Both the position numbers and the translations under genes were made by a program. From JBJGXI01 sp045635475 (GTDB taxonomy: Bacteria > Bacillota > Bacilli > Bacillales > Amphibacillaceae), in assembly GCF_045635475.1 (NCBI RefSeq), contig NZ_JBJGXI010000013.1, positions 36,983 through 100,982 of the forward strand: 64,000 nucleotides of DNA. Reading direction: 5' to 3'. The notes beneath the pieces are model-generated. The model worked only from the letters and a program-made list of their open reading frames with translations. It was not told the origin of the DNA and made no database searches. This document shows, one piece after another, positions 8,966 through 17,198 of this stretch (its first letter is position 1; every line of letters begins with the position of its first letter).

Positions 8966-9193
8966 ATGGAAATAGCAAAAGTGTTAGATGCAAAAGGATT
9001 GGCGTGTCCGATGCCAATCGTTAAAACGAAGAAAGCAATAAACGAATTACAGTCAGGCCAGATATTAGAAATACATGCAACAGATCAAGGAGCTAAAAGT
9101 GACCTAACTGCATGGGCAAAGTCTGGCGGACATGAATTGATAAACAACACAGAAGAAAATGATGTATTCAAATTTTGGATTAAAAAAGGGTGA
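8966..9193 (+). CDS. yrkI: TusA-family sulfur carrier
   Basis: A 75-residue stand-alone TusA-fold protein. The signature GLACPMPIVKTKKAINELQSG puts the acceptor cysteine near residue 14. It is strongly similar to the TusA half of the upstream fusion: AKGLACPMPIVKTKK is shared word for word, so one may derive from duplication of the other. It starts at ATG after TAGGAGGATG, 27 bp past yrkH. A hairpin follows before the transporter gene. Confidence 0.9.
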   Translation: MEIAKVLDAKGLACPMPIVKTKKAINELQSGQILEIHATDQGAKSDLTAWAKSGGHELINNTEENDVFKFWIKKG

Positions 9194-9200
9194 TTTAATT

Positions 9201-9227
9201 AAAGGGAACCAGGTTTGGTTCCCTTTT
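9201..9227 (+). terminator. Intra-operon hairpin (partial terminator)
   Basis: AAAGGGAACC and GGTTCCCTTT form a perfect 10-bp stem with a 6-nt loop followed by TT. It sits between yrkI and yrkJ and probably lowers expression of the exporter relative to the enzymes, or protects the upstream message. Confidence 0.65.
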
Positions 9228-9243
9228 GATAGGGGGAAGTAGG

Positions 9244-10020
9244 ATGGATTTCGAATTTATTATTACTATATTTATGATTGGATTTGTTGGTTCTTATATT
9301 TCTGGCATGTTAGGTATTGGTGGTTCGATTATTAAGTATCCGATGCTTTTATATATTCCACCATTGTTTGGTGTTGCAGCTTTTACAGCACATGAAGTAT
9401 CAGGGATTAGTGCGATTCAAGTGTTGTTTGCAACAATTGGTGGGGTTTGGGCTTATCGTAAAGGCGGTTATTTAAACAAATCGTTAATTTTGTATATGGG
9501 TATTAGTATTTTGATTGGTAGTTTTATAGGTGGATATGGGTCGAAATTTTTTTCAGAGGCAGGTATTAATATAACTTATGGTATGTTAGCGGTTATTGCG
9601 GCAGTGATGATGTTCGTACCGAAAAAAGGAATAGATGATATTCCACTTGATCAGGTTAGTTTCAATAAAGGCTTAGCTGCAATACTTGCTTTAATAGTCG
9701 GTGTTGGGGCAGGGATTGTAGGTGCTGCAGGCGCATTCTTGCTTGTGCCAATTATGCTTGTCATACTGAAAATCCCAACTAGAATGACGATTGCTAGCTC
9801 ATTAGCTATAACCTTCATCTCATCGATCGGTGCAACAGTCGGTAAAATCACAACAGGGCAAGTAGATTATTTCCCCGCTTTTATTATGATTGTCGCTAGT
9901 CTCATCGCTTCACCACTTGGAGCGATGCTAGGAAAAAGAGTGAATACGAAGGTATTACAAGTGATATTAGCTATCTTAATAGCTGGTACAGCTCTAAAGA
10001 TTTGGGTAGATATATTATAA
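9244..10020 (+). CDS. yrkJ: TauE/SafE (TSUP) family sulfur-anion exporter
   Basis: The roughly 258-residue integral membrane protein has about eight hydrophobic segments and the TauE/SafE pattern: an N-terminal GMLGIGGSIIKYPMLL repeat half near residue 25 and a second GAAGAFLLVPIM half near 163. The family exports sulfite, sulfonates or other sulfur anions. With yrkH upstream producing sulfite, export of sulfite is the natural guess. I chose ATG 9244 after AGGGGG; an in-frame TTG at 9226 lies inside the hairpin and is unlikely. Confidence 0.85.
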   Translation: MDFEFIITIFMIGFVGSYISGMLGIGGSIIKYPMLLYIPPLFGVAAFTAHEVSGISAIQVLFATIGGVWAYRKGGYLNKSLILYMGISILIGSFIGGYGSKFFSEAGINITYGMLAVIAAVMMFVPKKGIDDIPLDQVSFNKGLAAILALIVGVGAGIVGAAGAFLLVPIMLVILKIPTRMTIASSLAITFISSIGATVGKITTGQVDYFPAFIMIVASLIASPLGAMLGKRVNTKVLQVILAILIAGTALKIWVDIL

Positions 10021-10044
10021 ATGGAATGAGAGGAGGTTAACCGG

Positions 10045-10304
10045 GTGATGTACGATGCTCAAGTAAAGAATAGAGTAAAAAGAATCGAAGGACAAGTAAG
10101 AGGAATATTACGAATGATGGATACGATGCAGCATGCAGAGATCTTGTAACGCAAATGGCAGCAGTCAGAAGTGCAGTTGATAAGACAATGGCGTTAGTTG
10201 TTAGCACGAACCTTGAACAATGTATCCGAGCAGAACAGGATAAAGGGGCAAGTGCAGAAGAATTTATTAATGAAGCAGTGCGTTTACTTGTGAAAAGCAG
10301 GTAA
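10045..10304 (+). pseudogene. cstR: CsoR-family persulfide sensor (CstR/YrkD-like), frameshifted
   Basis: GTG/ATG after AGGAGG opens a frame with YDAQVKNRVKRIEGQVRGIL, the start of a CsoR-family repressor, but it stops at TAA near 10147. A second frame picks up at about 10132 with CRDLVTQMAAVRSAVDKT and ends INEAVRLLVKSR. Restoring one base, most simply a G around 10122-10125, rejoins them into an ordinary protein of about 86 residues. Two cysteines (in ACRDL and LEQCI) are kept, while the His of the copper-sensing Cys-His-Cys set is Asn in TNLEQC, as in CstR. So this looks like a persulfide sensor, not a copper sensor. If the frameshift is real, the operon may be derepressed. Confidence 0.82.
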
Positions 10305-10320
10305 AAATTTTGTTTTTTGT

Positions 10321-10336
10321 ATACCGGTATTGGTAT
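10321..10336 (+). promoter_or_regulatory. CsoR/CstR-like operator copy downstream of the repressor
   Basis: ATACCGGTATTGGTAT has the ATACC...GGTAT inverted arms of the operators at 6121 and 6196. It precedes a truncated thioredoxin-like gene, so it may have controlled a second sulfide-responsive unit. Confidence 0.5.
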
Positions 10337-10390
10337 GCGTGTTATAGATAGGTACTATTTGGGGTAAGTAAGGCACAGAATAAATTCTAA

Positions 10391-10537
10391 GACCAAGAAA
10401 ATAAGGTGGCAACAACCTATCAAATACGTCCGATTCCTACCTCCTACATGATAGATTCGAATGGTGTTATTCAAAACAGAGCTTTCGGACCAATGAATTA
10501 TGAAATGATGGTATCTCAATTTGAGCACTTGGAATAA
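10391..10537 (+). pseudogene. C-terminal remnant of a ResA/TlpA-like thioredoxin
   Basis: An open stretch of 48 codons reads ...VATTYQIRPIPTSYMIDSNG and then a segment with GPMNYEMM before its stop. This is the cis-Pro (RPIPTSY) and following strand of ResA/TlpA-type thiol-disulfide oxidoreductases. A stop codon lies at 10388-10390, and nothing upstream supplies the CxxC half or a start, so the gene has lost its N-terminal part. The only other content of the 320-bp gap is the operator-like site at 10321. Confidence 0.7.
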
Positions 10538-10626
10538 AAAGCTGAACTACAGGGACGGGCGAAAAGAACCACCTGTCTCTGATTCGTTCGAGTGATAGAT
10601 AATTTGATTAGAATTGAAAAAAGCTA

Positions 10627-10953
10627 CTAATGACGAGGTGCAAATAGCATCACAGATACACCAACGATACAGATTCCAGCACCAACCCAATCATATAAAT
10701 CTGGTGCTTTTTTATCGACTCCCCACCCCCATAGCACGGACAAGATGATAAATACACCGCCATATGCGGCGTACACTCTACCGAATGATGGAAAGCTTTG
10801 AAAGGTAGCAATCACACCATATAAAGCTAATGCGATTCCGCCACCAATCCCCCAGTATAACGGTTTTCCTTCTCTTAACCATAACCAAATCAAATAGCCA
10901 CCACCAATTTCTGCTAGTCCAGCAACGATAAACAAACTTATAGCGTAGATCAT
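10627..10953 (-). CDS. ynfA: YnfA-family small membrane protein
   Basis: A 108-residue protein with four predicted transmembrane helices. It carries the YnfA/UPF0060 hallmarks AGLAEIGGGYLIWLWLREGK near residues 12-31 and GRVYAAYGGVFI near 78-89. The family is related to small multidrug resistance (SMR) exporters; in enterobacteria it has been tied to efflux of cationic compounds, but the native substrate is unknown. It is transcribed opposite to its neighbours, with GGAGGGCTTC upstream of ATG. It may form a detoxification cluster with the ars genes next door. Confidence 0.9.
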   Translation of the reverse strand: MIYAISLFIVAGLAEIGGGYLIWLWLREGKPLYWGIGGGIALALYGVIATFQSFPSFGRVYAAYGGVFIILSVLWGWGVDKKAPDLYDWVGAGICIVGVSVMLFAPRH

Positions 10954-11044
10954 TTTGAAGCCCTCCTAAAGTCGTTACAGACATATCTTTTACTATATCA
11001 AAAGATGAGGTGAAAAACTTTTAATAATGTCCCGAGCTTTTAGC

Positions 11045-11073
11045 TTGAATATATAAGTAAATAGTTATATAGT
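11045..11073 (+). promoter_or_regulatory. ars operon promoter with ArsR operator
   Basis: TTGAAT (11045-11050) and TATAGT (11068-11073) are 17 bases apart. The dyad TATATAA (11050-11056) / TTATATA (11065-11071) spans the spacer and -10 box and is a good candidate ArsR site. arsR begins 31 bp further down. Confidence 0.75.
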
Positions 11074-11104
11074 AATAAGCGGATGAACAAGGAGGTGTTG
11101 TGAT

Positions 11105-11449
11105 ATGTTACAAACAGCAATTGAAATGGATAAGGCGGCTATGGTCCTAAAATTGTTAGGAGATAAAACACGCTTAACAATGGTAAAGCTACTTGAAAAA
11201 AATGAGTGCTGTGTTTGCGAGTTTGTGGAGATTTTTCAAGTTAGTCAGCCTTCAATTAGTCAGCACCTTCGTAAATTAAGAGATGTCGGCTTAGTAAAAG
11301 AAGAAAGAAAGGGGCAATGGATCTTTTATTCTTTAAACAAACAGAATGAGCATTTCCCTTTTGTTGAGCAACTTCTTCTTCAACTGCCAGATCAAGATTT
11401 TAAATTAAAAGAACTAGAAGAAAAGGGTACACGAATTACGTGTTGCTAA
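11105..11449 (+). CDS. arsR: ArsR-family arsenic-responsive repressor
   Basis: A 114-residue winged-helix repressor. LLGDKTRLTMVKLLEKNECCVCEFV (residues 17-41) carries the CxC-type metalloid-binding cysteines in the DNA-recognition region. QVSQPSISQHLRKLRDVGLV is the recognition helix-turn-helix and RKGQWIFYSL is the wing. It has an extra C-terminal CC pair. It would release the upstream operator on binding As(III) or Sb(III). GGAGGTG precedes the ATG. The gene order arsR-arsB-arsC fits an autoregulated operon. Confidence 0.93.
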   Translation: MLQTAIEMDKAAMVLKLLGDKTRLTMVKLLEKNECCVCEFVEIFQVSQPSISQHLRKLRDVGLVKEERKGQWIFYSLNKQNEHFPFVEQLLLQLPDQDFKLKELEEKGTRITCC

Positions 11450-11464
11450 TTGGGGGGAAATGAT

Positions 11465-12763
11465 TTGTCAGGATCGGTTATACTAGCATCGTTAATTTTT
11501 TTGGCTACTTTAGTACTTGTAATATGGCAGCCAAAAGGGCTATCGATTGGATGGTCTGCATGTGGTGGAGCGGTTGTTGCTTTACTCGTAGGTGTTGTAG
11601 GTTTTAGCGATGTAATAGAAGTAACAGGAATTGTTTGGAATGCGACACTAGCTTTTGTTGCTATTATACTTATTTCGTTAATTTTAGATGAGATTGGCTT
11701 TTTTGAATGGGCTGCGCTTCATATGGCAAGAGCAGCCGGTGGTAACGGGGTAAAAATGTTCGTCTATGTTAGTTTACTAGGCGCAGTTGTTGCGGCCTTT
11801 TTCGCTAATGATGGCGCGGCATTAATTCTTACACCAATTGTGTTAGCAATGGTGCGAAATTTAAATTTTAAAGAAAAAATGATTTTCCCATTTATTATGG
11901 CGAGTGGATTTATCGCAGATACAACGTCCTTACCGTTGGTCGTTAGTAACTTAGTTAACATTGTATCTGCTGATTATTTTGGAATTGGCTTTGTTGAATA
12001 TGCTTCGAGAATGATTATTCCAAACTTTTTCTCACTGGCAGCTACTATTGGGGTGTTATTGCTTTATTTTAGAAAAAGTATTCCTAAGCATTATGATTTA
12101 TCCCAACTTAAGGAGCCAGTAAAAGCAATTCGTGATGTTAAGATGTTTCGACTTTCCTGGTACGTGCTTGGGGTATTACTAATTGGCTATTTTATTAGTG
12201 AATTTATTCAGGTCCCTGTATCGATCGTGGCTGGCATTATTGCGATTTTCTTTATTTTAATGGCGAGAAACAGTAAAGCGGTTGATACAAAAGCAGTGAT
12301 CAAGGGCGCACCGTGGGCGGTTGTATTTTTCTCGATTGGTATGTATGTTGTTGTATTTGGCTTGAGAAATGCCGGGCTCACTGATGTTTTAGCAAAGGTT
12401 ATTCAAGCAAGTGCAGATCAAGGATTGTTTGTAGGTACGGTTGCGATGGGCTTTATAGCTGCAATCTTGTCTTCAATCATGAATAATATGCCGACCGTTA
12501 TGATTGACGCGATCGCAATTGCAGAAACGAACACGTCCGGTGTTATGCGAGAAGCACTAATCTATGCCAACGTGATCGGGTCAGATTTAGGTCCGAAAAT
12601 TACACCAATTGGGTCTTTAGCGACGCTATTATGGCTTCATGTGTTATCACAAAAAGGAGTCAAGATTTCATGGGGAACGTACTTTAAAACAGGAATCGTA
12701 TTAACGATACCGATTCTATTTATTACATTAATCGGACTTTATCTAACATTATTAATGCTTTAA
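11465..12763 (+). CDS. arsB: Arsenite efflux transporter ArsB
   Basis: A membrane protein of about 432 residues with around 11-12 hydrophobic segments. It belongs to the ArsB/NhaD ion-transporter superfamily, with FFANDGAALILTPIVLAM near residue 118, DTTSLPLVVSNLVN near 150 and SIMNNMPTVM near 338. It exports arsenite/antimonite driven by the membrane potential. TTG 11465 is preferred as start because GGGGGGAA sits 7 bases before it; TTG 11450 would overlap that site. It lies directly after arsR and 21 bp before arsC. Confidence 0.92.
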   Translation: MSGSVILASLIFLATLVLVIWQPKGLSIGWSACGGAVVALLVGVVGFSDVIEVTGIVWNATLAFVAIILISLILDEIGFFEWAALHMARAAGGNGVKMFVYVSLLGAVVAAFFANDGAALILTPIVLAMVRNLNFKEKMIFPFIMASGFIADTTSLPLVVSNLVNIVSADYFGIGFVEYASRMIIPNFFSLAATIGVLLLYFRKSIPKHYDLSQLKEPVKAIRDVKMFRLSWYVLGVLLIGYFISEFIQVPVSIVAGIIAIFFILMARNSKAVDTKAVIKGAPWAVVFFSIGMYVVVFGLRNAGLTDVLAKVIQASADQGLFVGTVAMGFIAAILSSIMNNMPTVMIDAIAIAETNTSGVMREALIYANVIGSDLGPKITPIGSLATLLWLHVLSQKGVKISWGTYFKTGIVLTIPILFITLIGLYLTLLML

Positions 12764-12784
12764 ATTAAAAGGAGGAAATTAACA

Positions 12785-13204
12785 ATGGCTAAAAAAACAA
12801 TTTATTTCTTATGTACGGGTAATTCTTGTCGAAGTCAAATGGCTGAAGGTTGGGCAAAAAATTATCTTGGTGATGAGTGGGAAGTGAAAAGTGCTGGAAT
12901 TGAAGCACATGGCTTGAATCCCAATGCAGTTAAAGCAATGAATGAGGTAGAAATTGATATTTCTAATCAAACGTCTGATATTATTGATCCAGATATTTTA
13001 AACAATGCGACATTAGCTATTACACTTTGTGGAGATGCTGCCGACAAGTGTCCAATAACCCCTCCAAGCGTTAAACGTGAGCACTGGGGATTTGACGATC
13101 CAGCGAAAGCAGAAGGAACAGATGAAGAAAAATGGCAAGTGTTCCAACGTGTTCGTGACCAGATAGGAGAACGAATTAAGAAATTTGCAGAAACTGGGGA
13201 ATAA
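12785..13204 (+). CDS. arsC: Arsenate reductase, thioredoxin-linked (low-Mr phosphatase fold)
   Basis: The 139-residue protein equals the pI258/B. subtilis ArsC type in length. The P-loop CTGNSCRSQMAEGW near residues 10-23 has the catalytic cysteine. Two further cysteines (in LCGDAADKCP, near 81 and 88) form the redox relay that ends in a disulfide reduced by thioredoxin. It turns arsenate into arsenite for ArsB. It starts at ATG after AAGGAGGAAA. A thioredoxin reductase gene follows past a terminator, which fits its reductant. Confidence 0.95.
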   Translation: MAKKTIYFLCTGNSCRSQMAEGWAKNYLGDEWEVKSAGIEAHGLNPNAVKAMNEVEIDISNQTSDIIDPDILNNATLAITLCGDAADKCPITPPSVKREHWGFDDPAKAEGTDEEKWQVFQRVRDQIGERIKKFAETGE

Positions 13205-13210
13205 TAAGAT

Positions 13211-13257
13211 AGTCAGGGGCGAAAAATAACATTACGCAATCCCTGACTGTTTTTTTG
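13211..13257 (+). terminator. Terminator of the ars operon
   Basis: AGTCAGGG (13211-13218) pairs with CCCTGACT (13241-13248), followed by GTTTTTTT. Confidence 0.85.
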
Positions 13258-13356
13258 AAGATTGTGCATGCTTAATTTATTATACAGACTAAGTATGTGA
13301 CATTTAACGGATAAAGGTATCGGGTATAAAGAATAACTAAAGATGGAGGGTTGATC

Positions 13357-14322
13357 ATGGAAAAAGTAGTAATTTTAGGAACGGGACCAGCAGGATTAAC
13401 AGCAGCAATTTATTTAGCTCGAGCAAATATGAACCCCGTTGTCATTGAAGGTGCAGAGCCAGGGGGACAGCTTAGTTTAACGACAGAGGTTGAAAATTTC
13501 CCTGGGTTTATCGATGGTGTGATGGGACCAGAATTAATCGATAATATGAGAAAACAAGCAGAAAAATTCGGCGCTGTTTTCAAAAATGGTTGGGTAACAG
13601 ATGTTGATGTTTCCAAACGTCCTTTTACTTTAGAGGTTAGCGGAATTGGACAACTACAAACGCAAGCATTGATTATCTCGACAGGTGCGTCTGCGAAAAT
13701 GTTAAATATTCCAGGTGAAAAGGAAAATGTCGGTCGTGGAGTTAGTACGTGTGCGACGTGTGATGGATTTTTCTTCCGAGGTAAAAAAGTTGTGATCGTT
13801 GGTGGTGGCGATTCTGCAATGGAAGAAGCAAATTTCCTTAGTAAGTTTGCTAGTGAAGTAGAAATTGTCCATCGTAGAGATGAATTACGGGCTTCAAAAA
13901 TTATGCAAGACCGTGCTAAAGAAAATGAAAAAATCACATGGAATTTGAACAAGACGCCTGTCGAGGTCGTTAGTGAGGATAACAAGGTAAAAGGCTTAGT
14001 TGTTAAAGATAATCAGACAGGTAAAGAAGAATTAGTTGAAACAGATGGGCTATTCATTGCGATTGGACATAATCCAAATACTGAGTTTCTAAAAGGAAAA
14101 TTGAAAACCGATGACGTTGGCTACATTGACGTTGTACCAGGAACAACCGAAACGAATGTACTTGGTGTGTTTGCTTGTGGAGATGTGCAAGATAACAAAT
14201 ATCGTCAAGCAATCACCGCAGCTGGCACAGGCTGTATGGCGGCACTGGACGTAGAACGATACTTAGAAGGAAATGCCGCACAAGACTGGAGTATTTCATT
14301 AGGTGGAAGAGCTGACAAATAA
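13357..14322 (+). CDS. trxB: Thioredoxin reductase-like FAD/NAD(P) oxidoreductase
   Basis: The product is 321 residues. GTGPAGLTAAIYLARA near residues 8-23 is the FAD Rossmann motif, CATCDGFFF near 132-140 is the redox-active CxxC, GGGDSAMEEA near 151 is the NADPH site, and GVFACGDVQDNKYRQ near 275 is the C-terminal FAD motif. It reduces thioredoxin or a related small protein. Lying just after arsC, it may regenerate the ArsC reductant. ATG 13357 is preferred over the TTG at 13351 because GGAGGG abuts the TTG. It may be a second copy beside a housekeeping trxB elsewhere. Confidence 0.9.
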   Translation: MEKVVILGTGPAGLTAAIYLARANMNPVVIEGAEPGGQLSLTTEVENFPGFIDGVMGPELIDNMRKQAEKFGAVFKNGWVTDVDVSKRPFTLEVSGIGQLQTQALIISTGASAKMLNIPGEKENVGRGVSTCATCDGFFFRGKKVVIVGGGDSAMEEANFLSKFASEVEIVHRRDELRASKIMQDRAKENEKITWNLNKTPVEVVSEDNKVKGLVVKDNQTGKEELVETDGLFIAIGHNPNTEFLKGKLKTDDVGYIDVVPGTTETNVLGVFACGDVQDNKYRQAITAAGTGCMAALDVERYLEGNAAQDWSISLGGRADK

Positions 14323-14336
14323 CTCCTATTGGTTTT

Positions 14337-14395
14337 ATGGTGTCAATAGCACTTGGACATTTTTCCTAAGTGAGGTTGACACCATCTTGTGTTTT
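14337..14395 (+). terminator. Long hairpin terminator after trxB
   Basis: ATGGTGTCAA (14337-14346) pairs perfectly with 14376-14385, an inner CACTT/AAGTG stem continues it, and TTGTGTTTTT follows. Confidence 0.8.
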
Positions 14396-14504
14396 TAACT
14401 CATCTTTTCTAGTTGTCGCAAATGGACGAATTATTCTCAATCATGTATTCTATATGAGGATTAATTTGAATTTTTTATTTTGGGGATAAGAGAAGGTGTA
14501 AGAG

Positions 14505-15938
14505 ATGGCAGTACCGAGTTTTAATCGTAGGACAATTGTTGCACTGCTTTTAGCAGGGGCATTTATTGCGATATTGAATCAAACGTTAATGATTACGGCG
14601 ATTCCTCCAATTATGGAGGAGATGGGGATTACAGCAAATACGGGGCAGTGGCTAACGACTGTGTTCATGCTTGTTAGTGGGATTATGATTCCTGTTAGTG
14701 CCTTTTTATTAGAAAAGTTTACGACAAGACAGCTATTTATAACAGCGATGAGTATTTTTGCCGCAGGTACACTTGTTGCTGGTATTGCGCCTAACTTTTC
14801 GATTTTACTAGTAGGTCGAGTTATCCAATCTGTTGGTGCAGGTGTGATGCTTCCATTAATGCAGACTGTGTTTTTAATGATTTTTCCTGTTAATAAACGT
14901 GGAGCTGCGATGGGGTTAATTGGGCTTGTTATCTCTTTCGCGCCGGCAATCGGTCCTGCATTATCCGGTTGGGTGACCGAGCATTATTCATGGAGAGTGT
15001 TATTTTTCATTATTTTACCGATTGCTTTAATTGATATTATTATTGCGATTTTTGCGCTTAAAAACGTAACCGAATTAACAAATCCGAAATTAGATGTTGT
15101 ATCGATAATATTATCTTCGTTTGGATTTGGTGGTCTTTTGTATGGGTTCACGTCAGCTGGGAATAACGGCTGGTTTCATATTATTACGATCGTGTCACTG
15201 TTAGTTGGTGAAATAGCTCTTATTATATTCATTTTAAGACAGTTAAGGTTAAAACATCCGATGCTCGAGTTCAGAGTGTTTACGTATTCGATTTTTCCAT
15301 TTGCCGTCATTGTCGGCATGATCGTATTTATGGGACTAATTGGTGTCGAAACATTAATTCCGCTCTACATGCAGAACATGCGGGAATTCAGTGCGTTTGA
15401 AGCTGGTCTAGCTTTACTTCCTGGTGCACTCATCACAGGCTTTATGTCACCGATTACTGGACGAATTTTTGATAAAATTGGTGCGAAAAAATTGGCAATG
15501 GTGGGGTTATCGATCATTACTGTATCATCGCTTGCATTTACAAGACTGGACACTTCAACGAGCTTAGCATTTATGACGACGATGTACGGGATTCGAATGT
15601 TCGGTCTGTCGATGGTAATGATGCCGATTGCTACAGCTGGATTAAATCAACTTCCGAAAAAATTAATCCCGCACGGTGCGGCGATGGATAACACGATGAG
15701 ACAAGTTGCTGCATCTGTCGGAACAGCAATTCTAGTTACAGTGATGACATCATCAGAAACGGCTGCTGCTCAAACAGAAATTGCCAATCCAGATATATTT
15801 GGTGCCAATGTTGCGTTTGTTGTTGTAGCTGCCTTGTCCTTGGTCGGTTTAATTATTTCCTTCTTTATTAAAGATAGTCGTCCTTCTGAAGAAGAACTGG
15901 AACAATTGTATGAAGAAAAAATGAAGCAAAGAGGGTAG
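14505..15938 (+). CDS. MFS multidrug efflux transporter, DHA2 family (LmrB-like)
   Basis: The 477-residue protein is almost all hydrophobic, consistent with the 14-helix DHA2 drug:H+ antiporters. LNQTLMITAIPPIMEEMG in the first helix region (residues 24-41), the GRVIQSVGAGVMLPL motif-B/C area near 104-118, and SGWVTEHYSWRVLFFI near 155 are typical. Length and N-terminal pattern resemble B. subtilis LmrB (lincomycin export), but the substrate is not readable. It forms its own unit between two terminators, starting at ATG after AGAAGGTG. Confidence 0.85.
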   Translation: MAVPSFNRRTIVALLLAGAFIAILNQTLMITAIPPIMEEMGITANTGQWLTTVFMLVSGIMIPVSAFLLEKFTTRQLFITAMSIFAAGTLVAGIAPNFSILLVGRVIQSVGAGVMLPLMQTVFLMIFPVNKRGAAMGLIGLVISFAPAIGPALSGWVTEHYSWRVLFFIILPIALIDIIIAIFALKNVTELTNPKLDVVSIILSSFGFGGLLYGFTSAGNNGWFHIITIVSLLVGEIALIIFILRQLRLKHPMLEFRVFTYSIFPFAVIVGMIVFMGLIGVETLIPLYMQNMREFSAFEAGLALLPGALITGFMSPITGRIFDKIGAKKLAMVGLSIITVSSLAFTRLDTSTSLAFMTTMYGIRMFGLSMVMMPIATAGLNQLPKKLIPHGAAMDNTMRQVAASVGTAILVTVMTSSETAAAQTEIANPDIFGANVAFVVVAALSLVGLIISFFIKDSRPSEEELEQLYEEKMKQRG

Positions 15939-15953
15939 CATGCTCTCGGGATT

Positions 15954-15988
15954 AAGGCGTTTCTCAGACTAGGAGAAACGCCTTTTCG
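15954..15988 (+). terminator. Terminator after the MFS gene
   Basis: AAGGCGTTTCTC pairs with GAGAAACGCCTT around a 7-nt loop, followed by TTCG. Confidence 0.8.
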
Positions 15989-16028
15989 CATTTATAATAA
16001 AAGTATCGTTAACAATCTGAAGGAGGGA

Positions 16029-16931
16029 GTGCAGTTGCACATACCAAAGTCATTTAAAGAAAAAATTACTAATACGTTTGGCGAACAAGGTCATGACTGG
16101 TTAGCTAGATTAGAAACTACAGTACAAAACTATGCGGACCACTGGCAATTAAGTCTCGAAGGTCCAGTTGGAAATCTCTCTTATAACTATGTGGTAAAAG
16201 CTAAGGATAACCAAGGAGTTCCGGTAATTCTAAAACTAGGTATTCCAGGTTTTGATTTCACAAATGAAATAAAAACGGTTCAAGCATATCACAGTGTAGG
16301 CTGTGCAGGACTATTAAAATCAAACCCAGACGGTGGCGCTATGCTATTAGAACAGCTTGTACCAGGTACGATGCTTAAAGCGGAAGTGAATGAGCAAGTT
16401 GCCATTGAGCAATTTGTCAAGGTGTGGAAAGCAATACGTAGACCTATTTCAACCGGATTAGATTGTCCAACAATTTCTGACTGGGCGAAAGGGCTCAAGA
16501 GGTACCTAGCGAATTTTTCAAACGAAGACGGGCCAATTATCACGGACCATATAAAATTAGCATATACATATTTCAAGCAAATTAGCGAGACAAGCGAGAA
16601 AGCTGAGCTGCTTCATGGTGATTTACATCATCAAAATATTTTATTTTCAGAAGAAAAAGGTTGGCTTGCGATTGATCCGAAAGGGGTAGCCGGTGACCGT
16701 TATTTTGATTTAATATCTTTTTTAGTAAATGAGCTGCACAATAAAAGTAATCCCAAAGAAATTTTGGGAAATAGAGTAGACGCTCTAGTCTCTGTTTTGG
16801 ATTTAGATCGGGAACGTTTACTCAAGGCTGCTTTTGCGATGGCGACTCTTTATGCTTGCTGGGGAATTGAGGACAAGGATCCAGAGTGGGAGAATAGTTA
16901 TTTATATGCGCAGTGGTTCGCACAATTTTAA
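16029..16931 (+). CDS. Aminoglycoside/hydroxyurea resistance kinase-like (APH(6) family)
   Basis: The 300-residue protein has a protein-kinase-like APH fold. The catalytic loop LLHGDLHHQNILF near residues 196-208 and the metal-binding AIDPKGVAGDRYFDL near 216-230 match the streptomycin 6-kinase/hydroxyurea group (PF04655). It would phosphorylate a small hydroxylated compound with ATP. Chromosomal copies in Bacillaceae are often of unproven resistance value. GTG 16029 is used because AAGGAGGGA precedes it. It is a single-gene unit between two terminators. Confidence 0.8.
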   Translation: MQLHIPKSFKEKITNTFGEQGHDWLARLETTVQNYADHWQLSLEGPVGNLSYNYVVKAKDNQGVPVILKLGIPGFDFTNEIKTVQAYHSVGCAGLLKSNPDGGAMLLEQLVPGTMLKAEVNEQVAIEQFVKVWKAIRRPISTGLDCPTISDWAKGLKRYLANFSNEDGPIITDHIKLAYTYFKQISETSEKAELLHGDLHHQNILFSEEKGWLAIDPKGVAGDRYFDLISFLVNELHNKSNPKEILGNRVDALVSVLDLDRERLLKAAFAMATLYACWGIEDKDPEWENSYLYAQWFAQF

Positions 16932-16947
16932 ATGAGTAAAATAACAA

Positions 16948-16978
16948 AAAACGTTTCTTTTAAAGGAGCGTTTTTTTC
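16948..16978 (+). terminator. Probable terminator after the kinase gene
   Basis: AAAACG and CGTTTT arms enclose an inner TCTTT/AAGGA pairing, followed by a T run. The remaining gap to cydA (16979-17198) is AT-rich; I could not fix a promoter there. Confidence 0.6.
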
Positions 16979-17198
16979 GTTTCATACTAAACAAAAACGG
17001 GAACGAAGATGGATATGTGAACAAATTCTAACAACTGTGATATTTAGTACGTTAAAGTGTGAATAAACGGTTTTAAATGATAGGATTAACGAGAGAATAA
17101 TTCATGCAAAGCAATATAAGATAGCATGCAAACGGAAATACATAAGTAATTCTATGTTCAATATTTCACTATGGTTTCATTAAAGGGAGGTTTAATGA

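Noticed and set aside
13410..13985. 191-codon minus-strand frame inside trxB
   Set aside because: Antisense shadow of a conserved gene.
17014..17033. Rex-like site (TGTGAACAAATTCTAACA) before cydA
   Set aside because: Only the left half matches the Rex palindrome; the right half needs an insertion, so it is not supportable.
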